DNA of 21,165 bases, from NCBI GenBank assembly GCA_005879255.1, contig VBKY01000030.1:9500-30664 (forward strand). Direction: 5' to 3'. Source of the stretch: Deltaproteobacteria bacterium (GTDB lineage: Bacteria; Desulfobacterota_B; Binatia; UBA9968). Positions 1 to 6,644 of the stretch are shown here, piece after piece. The notes under the pieces were generated by a model. The model was not told the origin of the DNA, did not search any database, and saw nothing but the letters and a program-made list of their open reading frames with translations. The position numbers and the translations under genes were made by a program. The stretch's first letter is position 1, and each line of letters starts with the position of its first letter.

Positions 1-244
1 CACCGCCCGCACGGACGATTTCGACCTTGATGAAGGGGTACTTGGCTTCGAATCCCGCGGCCAACGCTTTTGAATCGTCGATGCGCATGGAACTCCAGAA
101 CACGACCAGGGCCTCTTTTTTCGCGCCGCGAATCAGCTCCTCTTCCGATTGGGCGAAGGCGGTGGAAATGACAGCACAAAAAAGGACGCCGAGAACACGG
201 ACGAAAATAATGCGCGACACAGCTGTTCTTCTTCTCTTGGGCAT
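1..244 (-). CDS. Extracellular solute-binding protein, N-terminal part (cut by window edge)
   Basis: The reverse strand reads from ATG at 244 to the window edge without a stop, giving 81 residues and one extra base. The protein starts MPKRRRTAVSR, has a hydrophobic core and an AFA|Q signal peptidase I site near residue 31, then LIRGAKKEALVVFWSS and a stretch ending in FEAKYPFIKVEIVRAGG. This is the opening of periplasmic binding proteins of the iron/thiamine/spermidine type (SBP_bac family): 'AKKEG-like, aromatic strand, FEaKYPfikVe'. Two in-frame ATGs exist, at 250 and 244. The AAGGAG motif sits about 6 nt before the second and directly against the first, so 244 is preferred. It lies 16 nt after the hydroxylase stop and is probably co-transcribed with it. 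The ligand cannot be told from this fragment. Confidence 0.85.
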   Translation of the reverse strand, partial: MPKRRRTAVSRIIFVRVLGVLFCAVISTAFAQSEEELIRGAKKEALVVFWSSMRIDDSKALAAGFEAKYPFIKVEIVRAGG

Positions 245-260
245 CGGCATCTCCTTCCAC

Positions 261-2537
261 CTATGATTTGTTAAGCTGTTCGAGCAGCTTCTCCGCCGAC
301 ATCGGCAATTCCTTTATGCGCACGCCGGTTGCGCGAGCGATCGCGTTGGCTATAGCGGGAGCGATACCGAAAACGGACATCTCGCCCACGCCTTTGGCGC
401 CGTAGGGCTCCGAGGCATAATTTCTTTCGACGATGATCGGTGTCGCGGCCGGAATATCGCGTATGGTGGGGATCTTGTAGTCGGCGAAGCTGGCGTTCGT
501 GATTCTGCCATCTTCAAAGACAAGTCCTTCCGAGAGCGCGTAGCCAAGCCCCATCATGATGCCGCCCTGAATTTGGCCTATGACCGCCAGAGGGTTGATT
601 GCTTTGCCGACATCATGTGCTGAGGCGACGCGGATGAGCTTGATCACGCCGGTTTCGCGATCCACTGCAACTTCAACCGCCTGCGCGCCAAACGGCCAAC
701 CCGGGGCGCTGGAATCTTTTGCTTGTTTCGATGCGTCTTCGGCCCACAGTCGTTTGCTCTGGCTAGCGCCGACGCCAATGACTTCCCTTGCGCGTGATTG
801 AGCAAAAAGTTCGGCCAGCGCTAATGGTCGATGGCCTTTAACGATGATTTTCCCGTTCTCGATTCGGATTTTTTCGGCTGCTGAGTTCCAAAGTCGAGCG
901 GCTATTTCGAGGATCTGCCGGCGTGCGTCGGCAGCGGCAAACTTTACCGCCGCACCAACGTAAGGAGTCACCCGACTCGAATAGGTGCCGTGATCGAACG
1001 GCGTCAACTCCGTATCGGCGATGACGACGTGAATTTCTTTCAGCGGAATGTTTAACTCTTCGGCGGCGATCTGAGCAAGGCTTGTACCGGTGCCGCCGCC
1101 GACGTCCGTAGCGCCGATGGACAATTCAACCTTGCCGTCCGTGTGGATGCGCACGCGGGCATTAGAAGAAGAGGCTGAAGTCGTCGGCGACTTGTGCAGC
1201 AGCGCAATGCCAAATCCGTGATTCACTGGCGCGCGCTTTTTCCAACTATTGAGCTCGGCAGAGACTTTCATTAAACATTCGCGCAGCGCGATATGATGGG
1301 CGCGATCTCCGACCGGAGTTTCGTCGCCGGTATCGAGACAATTTTTTAGTCGAAGTTTCACCGGATCGATGCCGAGCTTGTCGGCGATGATGTCCATCTG
1401 CGATTCGCCCGCCCACACGGCTTCGGGAATTCCCAAGCCCCGAAAGGGACAGCCGCGCAGTTTATTGGTATAGACCAAGGTCGAAGCGACGCGAATGTTG
1501 GGGATTTTGTAAGGCCCGACGCCGTCTTTGAGGGCGCGATTGCTGCCCGGCAGTCCTTCTGCATAAGCGCCGGTGTCCCAGGTGAACTCCATGGCGCGCG
1601 CCGTGATCGTGCCATCCTTTTTGACTCCCGTGTGGACGCGAACGGTTGCCGGTACCGAACCGGCCGCCGCAGCAAATTCTTCCGAGCGACTGTTGACAAG
1701 ACGCACCGGTTTGCCGGTTTTGAGCGTGAGCGCCGCGGCGTAGGGTTCCAGGCGCATGGCATTCTTGCCGCCGAAGCCGGCGCCGATTTTCGTACCGATG
1801 ACGCGGATCCGGCTTTCCGGTAAGCCGAACAGGTCGGCCAAACCTGAGCGCACGAGAAAAACTTTTTGCGTACTCGTCCAAATCATCAAACGCTCGCCGT
1901 TCCAGTCAGCGACCACGGCATGGGGTTCTAAAGAACAGTGCTGCACCTGCTGCGCGCGGAAAGTGTCATCGAAGATTTCGTCGGCTTCGGCAAAGCCTCG
2001 GTCGATGTCGCCTTTGGAGAAAATAGCTTGATGCGCAATATTGGTGCCGAAAACCGGATGCCAGTCGCGCGCCAACACGCTATTCATCCGATAGGAATCG
2101 AGCTCGTCGTGCACTAACGGTGCGTTTTCCCGGAGCGCGTCATCCGGCGTCAACACCGCGGGCAGATCGTCATAGTCCCAATCGATCAAACCGACGGCTT
2201 GCTCAGCCACTTCATCCTCGACGGCGGCCACCGCGGCGATGACATCGCCAATGTATCTCACCTTGTCGCCGGCGAAGATTTGTTCGTCCTGGACGGAAAA
2301 GCCGAATCGTTTGCGCGGCACATCGTCGGCTGTCAACACCGCCGCAACTCCCGGTAGAGAGAGCGCACGACTCGTGTTGACGCGGCGAATTCTTGCGTGG
2401 GCTACGGAGCTACGGAAGAGTTTGGCATGGAGCATCGACGGCAGGACGACATCCACGGTATAGGCGGCCCGGCCGGTGACGGTGTCAGAACCGTCGAGCC
2501 GAGGATGGGGCTTGCCGACGACGGTGAAATGTTTCAC
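261..2537 (-). CDS. Xanthine dehydrogenase family protein, molybdopterin-binding (large) subunit
   Basis: A 758-residue protein of the xanthine oxidase/CO dehydrogenase large-subunit family, which hydroxylates N-heterocycles, aldehydes or related substrates at a Mo-cytosine-dinucleotide or molybdopterin centre. It opens with the a/b hammerhead domain (GKPHPRLDGSDTVTGRAAYT, then LHAKLFRSSVAHARI). GAGFGGKN (about 252-259) is the molybdopterin-binding loop, RGCPFRGLGIPEA (about 361-373) sits at the substrate/active-site loop, and GVGE (716-719) carries the expected catalytic Glu near the C terminus. The active-site loop is not the AYRCSFR of true CO dehydrogenase, so CO is an unlikely substrate. 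I chose GTG at 2537 because it overlaps the upstream TGA as GTGA and precedes the conserved start KHFTVVGK. A longer reading frame up to 2660 lies wholly within the upstream gene. No FeS (CoxS) or FAD (CoxM) subunit gene is adjacent. Confidence 0.9.
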   Translation of the reverse strand: MKHFTVVGKPHPRLDGSDTVTGRAAYTVDVVLPSMLHAKLFRSSVAHARIRRVNTSRALSLPGVAAVLTADDVPRKRFGFSVQDEQIFAGDKVRYIGDVIAAVAAVEDEVAEQAVGLIDWDYDDLPAVLTPDDALRENAPLVHDELDSYRMNSVLARDWHPVFGTNIAHQAIFSKGDIDRGFAEADEIFDDTFRAQQVQHCSLEPHAVVADWNGERLMIWTSTQKVFLVRSGLADLFGLPESRIRVIGTKIGAGFGGKNAMRLEPYAAALTLKTGKPVRLVNSRSEEFAAAAGSVPATVRVHTGVKKDGTITARAMEFTWDTGAYAEGLPGSNRALKDGVGPYKIPNIRVASTLVYTNKLRGCPFRGLGIPEAVWAGESQMDIIADKLGIDPVKLRLKNCLDTGDETPVGDRAHHIALRECLMKVSAELNSWKKRAPVNHGFGIALLHKSPTTSASSSNARVRIHTDGKVELSIGATDVGGGTGTSLAQIAAEELNIPLKEIHVVIADTELTPFDHGTYSSRVTPYVGAAVKFAAADARRQILEIAARLWNSAAEKIRIENGKIIVKGHRPLALAELFAQSRAREVIGVGASQSKRLWAEDASKQAKDSSAPGWPFGAQAVEVAVDRETGVIKLIRVASAHDVGKAINPLAVIGQIQGGIMMGLGYALSEGLVFEDGRITNASFADYKIPTIRDIPAATPIIVERNYASEPYGAKGVGEMSVFGIAPAIANAIARATGVRIKELPMSAEKLLEQLNKS

Positions 2538-2947
2538 GACGCGGGTTGCGTTTTCGGTGGCGCGTAGAGCTGCAGTAAATTGCCGTCGGGGTCGAAAAAG
2601 TAAAAGCCTCTTCCGGTGGGACGATCGACGGTCGGAATGCCATAAACTTTCACGCCCCAATCTTTCATTTTCTTTGCCGCTAGCTCGAAGTCTTCCGGAG
2701 AGACCATGAAAGCCTGATGCGTGGCGCCGTCTTCTTTCACCGCGTCTTTTTCTTTCGGCGTGGGCCGCTGAAAAAGAACCACCATGGAATCGCCGGAGCG
2801 AAGATCCGCCCGGTTGAGATGATCCCCCATATCGTCGCGATTGAGCTTGGCAATCGTCATACCCAAAATCTCGGTGTAGAATTTAACCGCCCGTTCCACA
2901 TCATTGACGGGAATGCCGATATGGTAAACGCCCTTCGTGGTGATCAT
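2534..2947 (-). CDS. VOC-family (glyoxalase/dioxygenase-fold) protein
   Basis: A 137-residue protein with the vicinal oxygen chelate fold. It has the first strand and ligand histidine in YHIGIPVNDVERAVKFYTEI (His9), a second histidine in GATHQAFMV (His77), and the terminal FYFFDPDGNLLQLYAP. In many members this last motif is NL(I/L)E, with the Glu binding metal. Here the position is Gln126, so metal use or activity may differ. The start is clear: AAGGAGGAG lies 5 nt before ATG at 2947. The stop overlaps the GTG of the molybdenum hydroxylase by 4 nt, so the two are translationally coupled. It may handle a lactone, dicarbonyl or dihydroxy compound in the same pathway, but the reaction cannot be read from sequence. 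Confidence 0.88.
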   Translation of the reverse strand: MITTKGVYHIGIPVNDVERAVKFYTEILGMTIAKLNRDDMGDHLNRADLRSGDSMVVLFQRPTPKEKDAVKEDGATHQAFMVSPEDFELAAKKMKDWGVKVYGIPTVDRPTGRGFYFFDPDGNLLQLYAPPKTQPAS

Positions 2948-3153
2948 AAGACTCCTCCTTACAGATAGGTTTCGGCTGTAGCCGACTCGATATCCATCCC
3001 GATTACCACCTGATTATTCCACCCGTCAACCGCATTCCCCGAATTGTTTTTCTGTCGCGACGACGTCTTCAAATGTTTGCGTCGCTATCGTCAAATTGTT
3101 AAGAGAGCAATCACGTGGACTCGCTCCAAGCAGGAATCAAATGGGAGATCACT
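2948..3153. promoter_or_regulatory. Divergent intergenic region between the VOC/hydroxylase operon and the SBP cluster
   Basis: About 200 bp without a gene between two divergent transcription units, so it should hold promoters for both. Visible elements are a small perfect inverted repeat, TCGGCT-GT-AGCCGA (2972-2985), just upstream of the VOC ribosome site, and the 8-bp palindrome GTCGCGAC (3054-3061). A TTGACG hexamer reads on the minus strand at about 3024-3029, but I see no good -10 at proper spacing. No sigma70 promoter could be called with confidence on either strand. Confidence 0.4.
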
Positions 3154-3315
3154 ATGATCAAACGGCTTGTCGAATTCATTGGGTTCTTAATCATTACTTT
3201 AACCTGCCATTCAATGCTTTTGGCCGCTGAAGCGAAGCGGCCGCCCGAGTGGGACAAGACCTGCTCGCGATTCCACCGGCTACGGAGCTGCGAACCGGGT
3301 TGGAGCCATTGTTGA
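3154..3315 (+). pseudogene. 5' fragment of a frameshifted SBP gene (signal peptide part)
   Basis: ATG at 3154 follows GGGAG by 6 nt and opens MIKRLVEFIGFLIITLTCH, a clear signal peptide (cleavage near LLAA|EAK), then KRPPEWDKT. WDKT-like starts precede the 'AAKKEGK' helix in this family. The frame then reads non-homologous sequence (CSRFHRLRSC) to a stop at 3313-3315. The rest of the SBP continues in the -1 frame (3249-4241), which lacks a signal peptide. The expected 'xEAAKKEGKvv' segment, seen in the paralogue at 4339 as IEAARKEGKIMWYTS, is absent at the junction. A deletion of roughly 30 nt not divisible by three therefore best explains the break. It is either a true pseudogene or an assembly/sequencing error. 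Confidence 0.7.
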
Positions 3316-4241
3316 AGCAAAAGTTTGGCCTCGAAGCCGAGCTTGTGTCGGCGCCAGGACCGAAAAACGCAAGCCGCATCGCCGCCGAGAAGAAGGCGGG
3401 TGTGAGCTATTTCGACGCAATTATTTGTGGCACGGGCACGGCGACCGGACTGACGCACGACGGCATGCTCGAACCGATCGAGTCATTCTGGATTCTTCCT
3501 GAGGTCAGAGATCCCAAACAATGGTGGGGCGGACATATCTGGGAGGACAATGTCAGTACGAACAAATTTCTCTATTCCTTTCTCGCCGACGTCAGCACTC
3601 ATAGCACTTGGTACAACACCAGCCTCGCAAAGCCGCAGGAGTTACGTGCTTTCGAGGATTACTTGAATCCGAAGTGGAAAGGTCGCATCGGCTTCAGCGA
3701 TCCACGCGTTCCGAGTTCAGGGCAATCAATCTGGTCGTTTATGTGGGAACATCGCGGCGAGGAGTTTTTGAAAAAACTGGTCGACCAAGATCTTTTTTTG
3801 ACCCGCGATTTGCGCCAACTCGCGGATGCTCTAGCCAAAGGAAAAGTCGCGATTGCTTTCGGCTTGGGCCGCAGCCAAACCGAACCCTTTATCAAAGCCG
3901 GGCTGCCGATCAAACCCGCGCCGGTAACCAAAGAAGGGTTGCCGGCAAGCAATGCATTCGGCGTTATTGGCGTCATTAAAGATCCGCCCCATCCGAGCGC
4001 GACCAAGGTCTTCATCAACTGGTTCTTGAGCCGCGAGGGGCAGGATTGGTACGGTCGAATTATGCAGAATGGTACACGCCGGCTTGACGTAGACACGAAA
4101 TGGTTGAAGGAGACGGGCATTTCTGCGGCTAAGGATGCCTTGACCGTGCAGGAATATCACCGGGTGCGCAATCACCTCGAAGACAAATACACGAAAGTCA
4201 GAGTTCCAGCGGGGAAGTTCGCGGAGACGATCCTGAGGTGA
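3249..4241 (+). CDS. Extracellular solute-binding protein, mature part, separated from its signal peptide by a frameshift
   Basis: The frame is open from 3231. The first usable start is GTG at 3249, giving 330 residues. Family features are LLAIPPATELRTGLEPLL, AGVSYFDAIICGTGTATGL, GMLEPIESFWILPEVRDP, WYNTSLAKPQELRAFEDYL followed by NPKWKGRIGFSDPR, then PHPSATKVFINWFLSREGQ and GTRRLDVDTKWL. This is a periplasmic SBP_bac-type receptor for an ABC importer, but this reading frame has no export signal and lacks the first beta-strand region. The signal peptide lies in another frame at 3154-3315, so the ancestral gene ran 3154-4241. Internal GTG translation would give a cytoplasmic, probably useless protein. 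The domain itself shows no other lesion, which suggests recent inactivation or a sequence error. Confidence 0.75.
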   Translation: MGQDLLAIPPATELRTGLEPLLKQKFGLEAELVSAPGPKNASRIAAEKKAGVSYFDAIICGTGTATGLTHDGMLEPIESFWILPEVRDPKQWWGGHIWEDNVSTNKFLYSFLADVSTHSTWYNTSLAKPQELRAFEDYLNPKWKGRIGFSDPRVPSSGQSIWSFMWEHRGEEFLKKLVDQDLFLTRDLRQLADALAKGKVAIAFGLGRSQTEPFIKAGLPIKPAPVTKEGLPASNAFGVIGVIKDPPHPSATKVFINWFLSREGQDWYGRIMQNGTRRLDVDTKWLKETGISAAKDALTVQEYHRVRNHLEDKYTKVRVPAGKFAETILR

Positions 4242-4287
4242 AGCCGTCGTTAGTCGCATTCTTGCGGCCCTGGGGACGATTTAATCT

Positions 4288-4309
4288 GGGGCGACCAGCC
4301 GGTCGCCCC
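4288..4309. repeat. Perfect GC-rich palindrome (9-bp arms, 4-nt loop) between SBP genes
   Basis: GGGGCGACC (4288-4296), loop AGCC, then GGTCGCCCC (4301-4309) in the 97-nt gap between the first and second SBP genes. There is no T-run on either side, so it is not a classic intrinsic terminator. The core resembles 'GGGGCGACC...GGTCGCCCC' palindromes that I recall as dispersed intergenic elements in many environmental bacterial genomes. Membership in such a repeat family is inferred. It could also cap the upstream mRNA. Confidence 0.65.
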
Positions 4310-4338
4310 GGTAGAAGACGCGTTGTGGAGGCTCGATC

Positions 4339-5409
4339 ATGAAGCTCATGAAAATCCTTGCGACAGTCATTTTATCGTTCCTGTCCGGCCCGTTCGTGTT
4401 CGCGGCGTCCGTGGAAGAAGTCGCGCTTTATAATAAACCTGACCGGCAAAAGATTCTCATCGAAGCCGCGCGCAAAGAAGGGAAGATCATGTGGTACACG
4501 TCGCTGATCGTGGATCAGGTCGTGCGTCCGGTGAAAGAAGCCTTCGAGAAGAAGTATCCGTTTCTGCAGATCGAATATTTTCGCGGCAACTCCGAGCGTC
4601 TGGTGCAAAAAATGTTCGCCGAGTATCAGGGAAAGCGCTACGAGGTCGACATCGTCGACGGGACGGTAACAGCGCCGATGGTGAAAAAAGGAGGGTACTT
4701 ACAGCGTTTCTATTCTCCCCATCTCGTCGAATACCCTGCAGAGCTTAAAGACCCGCAGGGTTTTTGGGGAGTGAGCAACGTTTATTACTTCTCCCTTGGC
4801 TACAATACGCGAATGGTGAAAGCCAACGAGGTTCCCAAAACCTATGAAGATTTGCTCAACCCGCGCTGGAAGGGGCAGATGATGTGGTCGACGAGCCGCG
4901 GCTCTGGCGCGCCGATGTTTATTGGCAACGTTCTTCAGACCATGGGACAAGAGGCGGGAAAAGCCTACTTGCAAAAATTGAAAGCACAAAACGTCGCCAA
5001 GACCACCGCCAGTAACCGCCAGTTGTTAGACTTGGTCATCGCCGGCGAGTATCCGATTGCGCTGCATATCTTCAATCATCACGCGCATATCAGCAAGACT
5101 GCGGGCGCGCCCGTCGATTGGTACGCTCTGGAACCGGCGTCGGCGACCATCAACACGATTTCTCCGGTAACACGGTCGCCCCATCCAAACGCATCGATGC
5201 TGTTGATCGATTTCATCTTGTCGGAGGAAGGCCAAAAAGTGTTTCAAGCGGTCAATTATTTGCCGTCTCATCCAAAAGTTGCCGCGAAACAAGCGGATCT
5301 CAAACCGGGCGGTGGGCGGTTCAAACGGGCGCTCTACTTCACGCCGGACGCGCAGATGAACGAGGGTGAAGCGTGGGTGGATTATTTCGAGAAGAATTTC
5401 TTGAAATGA
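4339..5409 (+). CDS. Extracellular solute-binding protein (paralogue 1)
   Basis: A 356-residue exported receptor of the FbpA/AfuA/ThiB-like SBP class. ATG at 4339 follows GGAGG by 7 nt. The signal peptide MKLMKILATVILSFLSG... likely ends near FAA|SVEE (residue 23). It continues IEAARKEGKIMWYTS, the hinge region EVDIVDGTVTAPMVKKGGYL, NPRWKGQMMWSTSRGSGAP, and the C-terminal GQKVFQAVNYLPSHP. Iron-binding FbpA proteins use a Tyr-Tyr pair late in the chain. Here the comparable stretch is IFNHHAHISK (His247-His248), so ferric ion is not a safe guess and an anionic organic ligand is possible. It is about two-thirds identical by eye to the next gene, showing a tandem duplication. It probably feeds the permease at 6645. 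Confidence 0.88.
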   Translation: MKLMKILATVILSFLSGPFVFAASVEEVALYNKPDRQKILIEAARKEGKIMWYTSLIVDQVVRPVKEAFEKKYPFLQIEYFRGNSERLVQKMFAEYQGKRYEVDIVDGTVTAPMVKKGGYLQRFYSPHLVEYPAELKDPQGFWGVSNVYYFSLGYNTRMVKANEVPKTYEDLLNPRWKGQMMWSTSRGSGAPMFIGNVLQTMGQEAGKAYLQKLKAQNVAKTTASNRQLLDLVIAGEYPIALHIFNHHAHISKTAGAPVDWYALEPASATINTISPVTRSPHPNASMLLIDFILSEEGQKVFQAVNYLPSHPKVAAKQADLKPGGGRFKRALYFTPDAQMNEGEAWVDYFEKNFLK

Positions 5410-5458
5410 GACAGCTGCGCGAACGCGGCTTCGCTGATCGGCCTCCACGCGTTATACC

Positions 5459-5488
5459 TTGACAAGCCGCCGCAACTCAGACTAGCTT
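5459..5488 (+). promoter_or_regulatory. Weak candidate promoter upstream of SBP paralogue 2
   Basis: TTGACA (5459-5464) is a perfect -35 hexamer. At 18 nt spacing is TAGCTT (5483-5488), which matches the -10 consensus poorly. It lies 43 nt before the start codon of the second paralogue, in a 122-nt gap, so separate expression of paralogue 2 plus permease is possible. Confidence 0.28.
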
Positions 5489-5531
5489 CGCGGCAGATCG
5501 AATCGTTTTCAGTGTCGAAGGAGAGCTCCGC

Positions 5532-6626
5532 ATGTCGCTCGTGAGCCAACGGCTATCCGCCTTCTGCATCCTATTCGCGCTTGGCGCCGGGATCGGGTTG
5601 GTGCCATCGTCCGCGGCGGCAACCGTCGAAGAAATCGCTCTCATGAGTCGCGCCGATCGGCAAAAGGTTCTCATCGAGGGTGCTAAAAAGGAAGGCAAAA
5701 TTTCCTGGTATACCACGCTCATTGTCGATCAAGTCGTTCGCCCAGTCAAAGATGCTTTCGAAAAGGAGTATCCCTTTCTTCAAGTGGAGTTCTTCCGCGG
5801 TAACGCCGAGCGCCTTGTGCAAAAAATGCTCGCCGAATATCAGGCCAAAAGATATGACGTCGACATCATCGATGGCACCGTGTCGCCGACCATGGTGCGG
5901 CGTGCCGGCTATCTTCAGCGCTTTTACTCGCCGGTGCTCGCGGAATATCCAGCCGATCTCAAGGATCCCCAAGGATATTGGGGCACGACCAATCTCTATT
6001 TCTTCGCGACCGGCTACAACACGAAGATGGTCAAACTCAACGAGATTCCGAAGACCTACGAGGATTTGCTCAATCCACGCTGGAAAGGGCAAATGATGTG
6101 GTCAACGAGCCGGGGCTCGGGCGCGCCCATCTTCGTCGGCACGATTCTCAACACGATGGGACAAGAAGCGGGTAAAACTTATCTGCAAAGACTGAAGGCA
6201 CAAAATATCGCCAAAAGCACCGCGAGCAACCGGCAAGTTTTGGACCTGACGATCGCCGGCGAATATCCGCTCGCGCTGCAGATATTCAATCATCACGCCT
6301 ATATCAGCAAAACCGCGGGCGCGCCGGTCGACTGGATGCCGCACGAGCCCGTGACTGCGACGATTCAAACGATCGCTCTTGCAAAAAATTCACCGCATCC
6401 GCACGCGGCGATGCTATTGATCGACTTCGCCATGTCCGAGAAGGGACAAAAAGTTTTTCAGCAATCCAATTATCTGCCGTCACATCCGAAGGTGCCCGCC
6501 AAGCAAATCGATTTGAAACCCGGGGGTGGGAAGTTCAAGCGGGCCTACTACATCAACCCCGACGCGCAATACGACAAAGGCAACGAGTGGGTCGACTATT
6601 TTAATAACGTCTTCGTGAAGCAGTGA
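5532..6626 (+). CDS. Extracellular solute-binding protein (paralogue 2)
   Basis: A 364-residue paralogue of the preceding gene, with the same blocks in order: DRQKVLIEGAKKEGKISWYT, VDQVVRPVKDAFEKEYPF, DVDIIDGTVSPTMV, NPRWKGQMMWSTSRGSGAP, IFNHHAYISKTAGAPVDW (His254-His255), and KVFQQSNYLPSHPKVPAKQ. The signal peptide is longer (MSLVSQRLSAFCILFALGAG..., cleavage near AAA|TVEE, residue 30). AAGGAG stands about 8-9 nt before the ATG. The stop is only 18 nt before the permease start, so this is the receptor most clearly tied to the permease. The signal peptides have diverged more than the mature domains, and the His-His segment and substrate-cleft blocks are retained, which suggests both copies are functional with similar but not necessarily identical ligands. 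Confidence 0.88.
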   Translation: MSLVSQRLSAFCILFALGAGIGLVPSSAAATVEEIALMSRADRQKVLIEGAKKEGKISWYTTLIVDQVVRPVKDAFEKEYPFLQVEFFRGNAERLVQKMLAEYQAKRYDVDIIDGTVSPTMVRRAGYLQRFYSPVLAEYPADLKDPQGYWGTTNLYFFATGYNTKMVKLNEIPKTYEDLLNPRWKGQMMWSTSRGSGAPIFVGTILNTMGQEAGKTYLQRLKAQNIAKSTASNRQVLDLTIAGEYPLALQIFNHHAYISKTAGAPVDWMPHEPVTATIQTIALAKNSPHPHAAMLLIDFAMSEKGQKVFQQSNYLPSHPKVPAKQIDLKPGGGKFKRAYYINPDAQYDKGNEWVDYFNNVFVKQ

Positions 6627-6644
6627 AGACGCTCGTCGAATGCC

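Noticed and set aside
1358..1881. Open frames of 134 and 139 residues overlapping the hydroxylase
   Set aside because: Alternative-frame shadows of the hydroxylase on its own strand, without motifs.
2538..2660. Upstream extension of the hydroxylase reading frame to 2660
   Set aside because: It lies entirely within the VOC gene in another frame and has no homology. The GTG at 2537 with GTGA overlap is a better start.
3231..3315. Programmed -1 ribosomal frameshift joining the two SBP frames
   Set aside because: No slippery heptamer or strong downstream structure is seen, and the join would still lack the expected KKEGK helix. Deletion explains it better.
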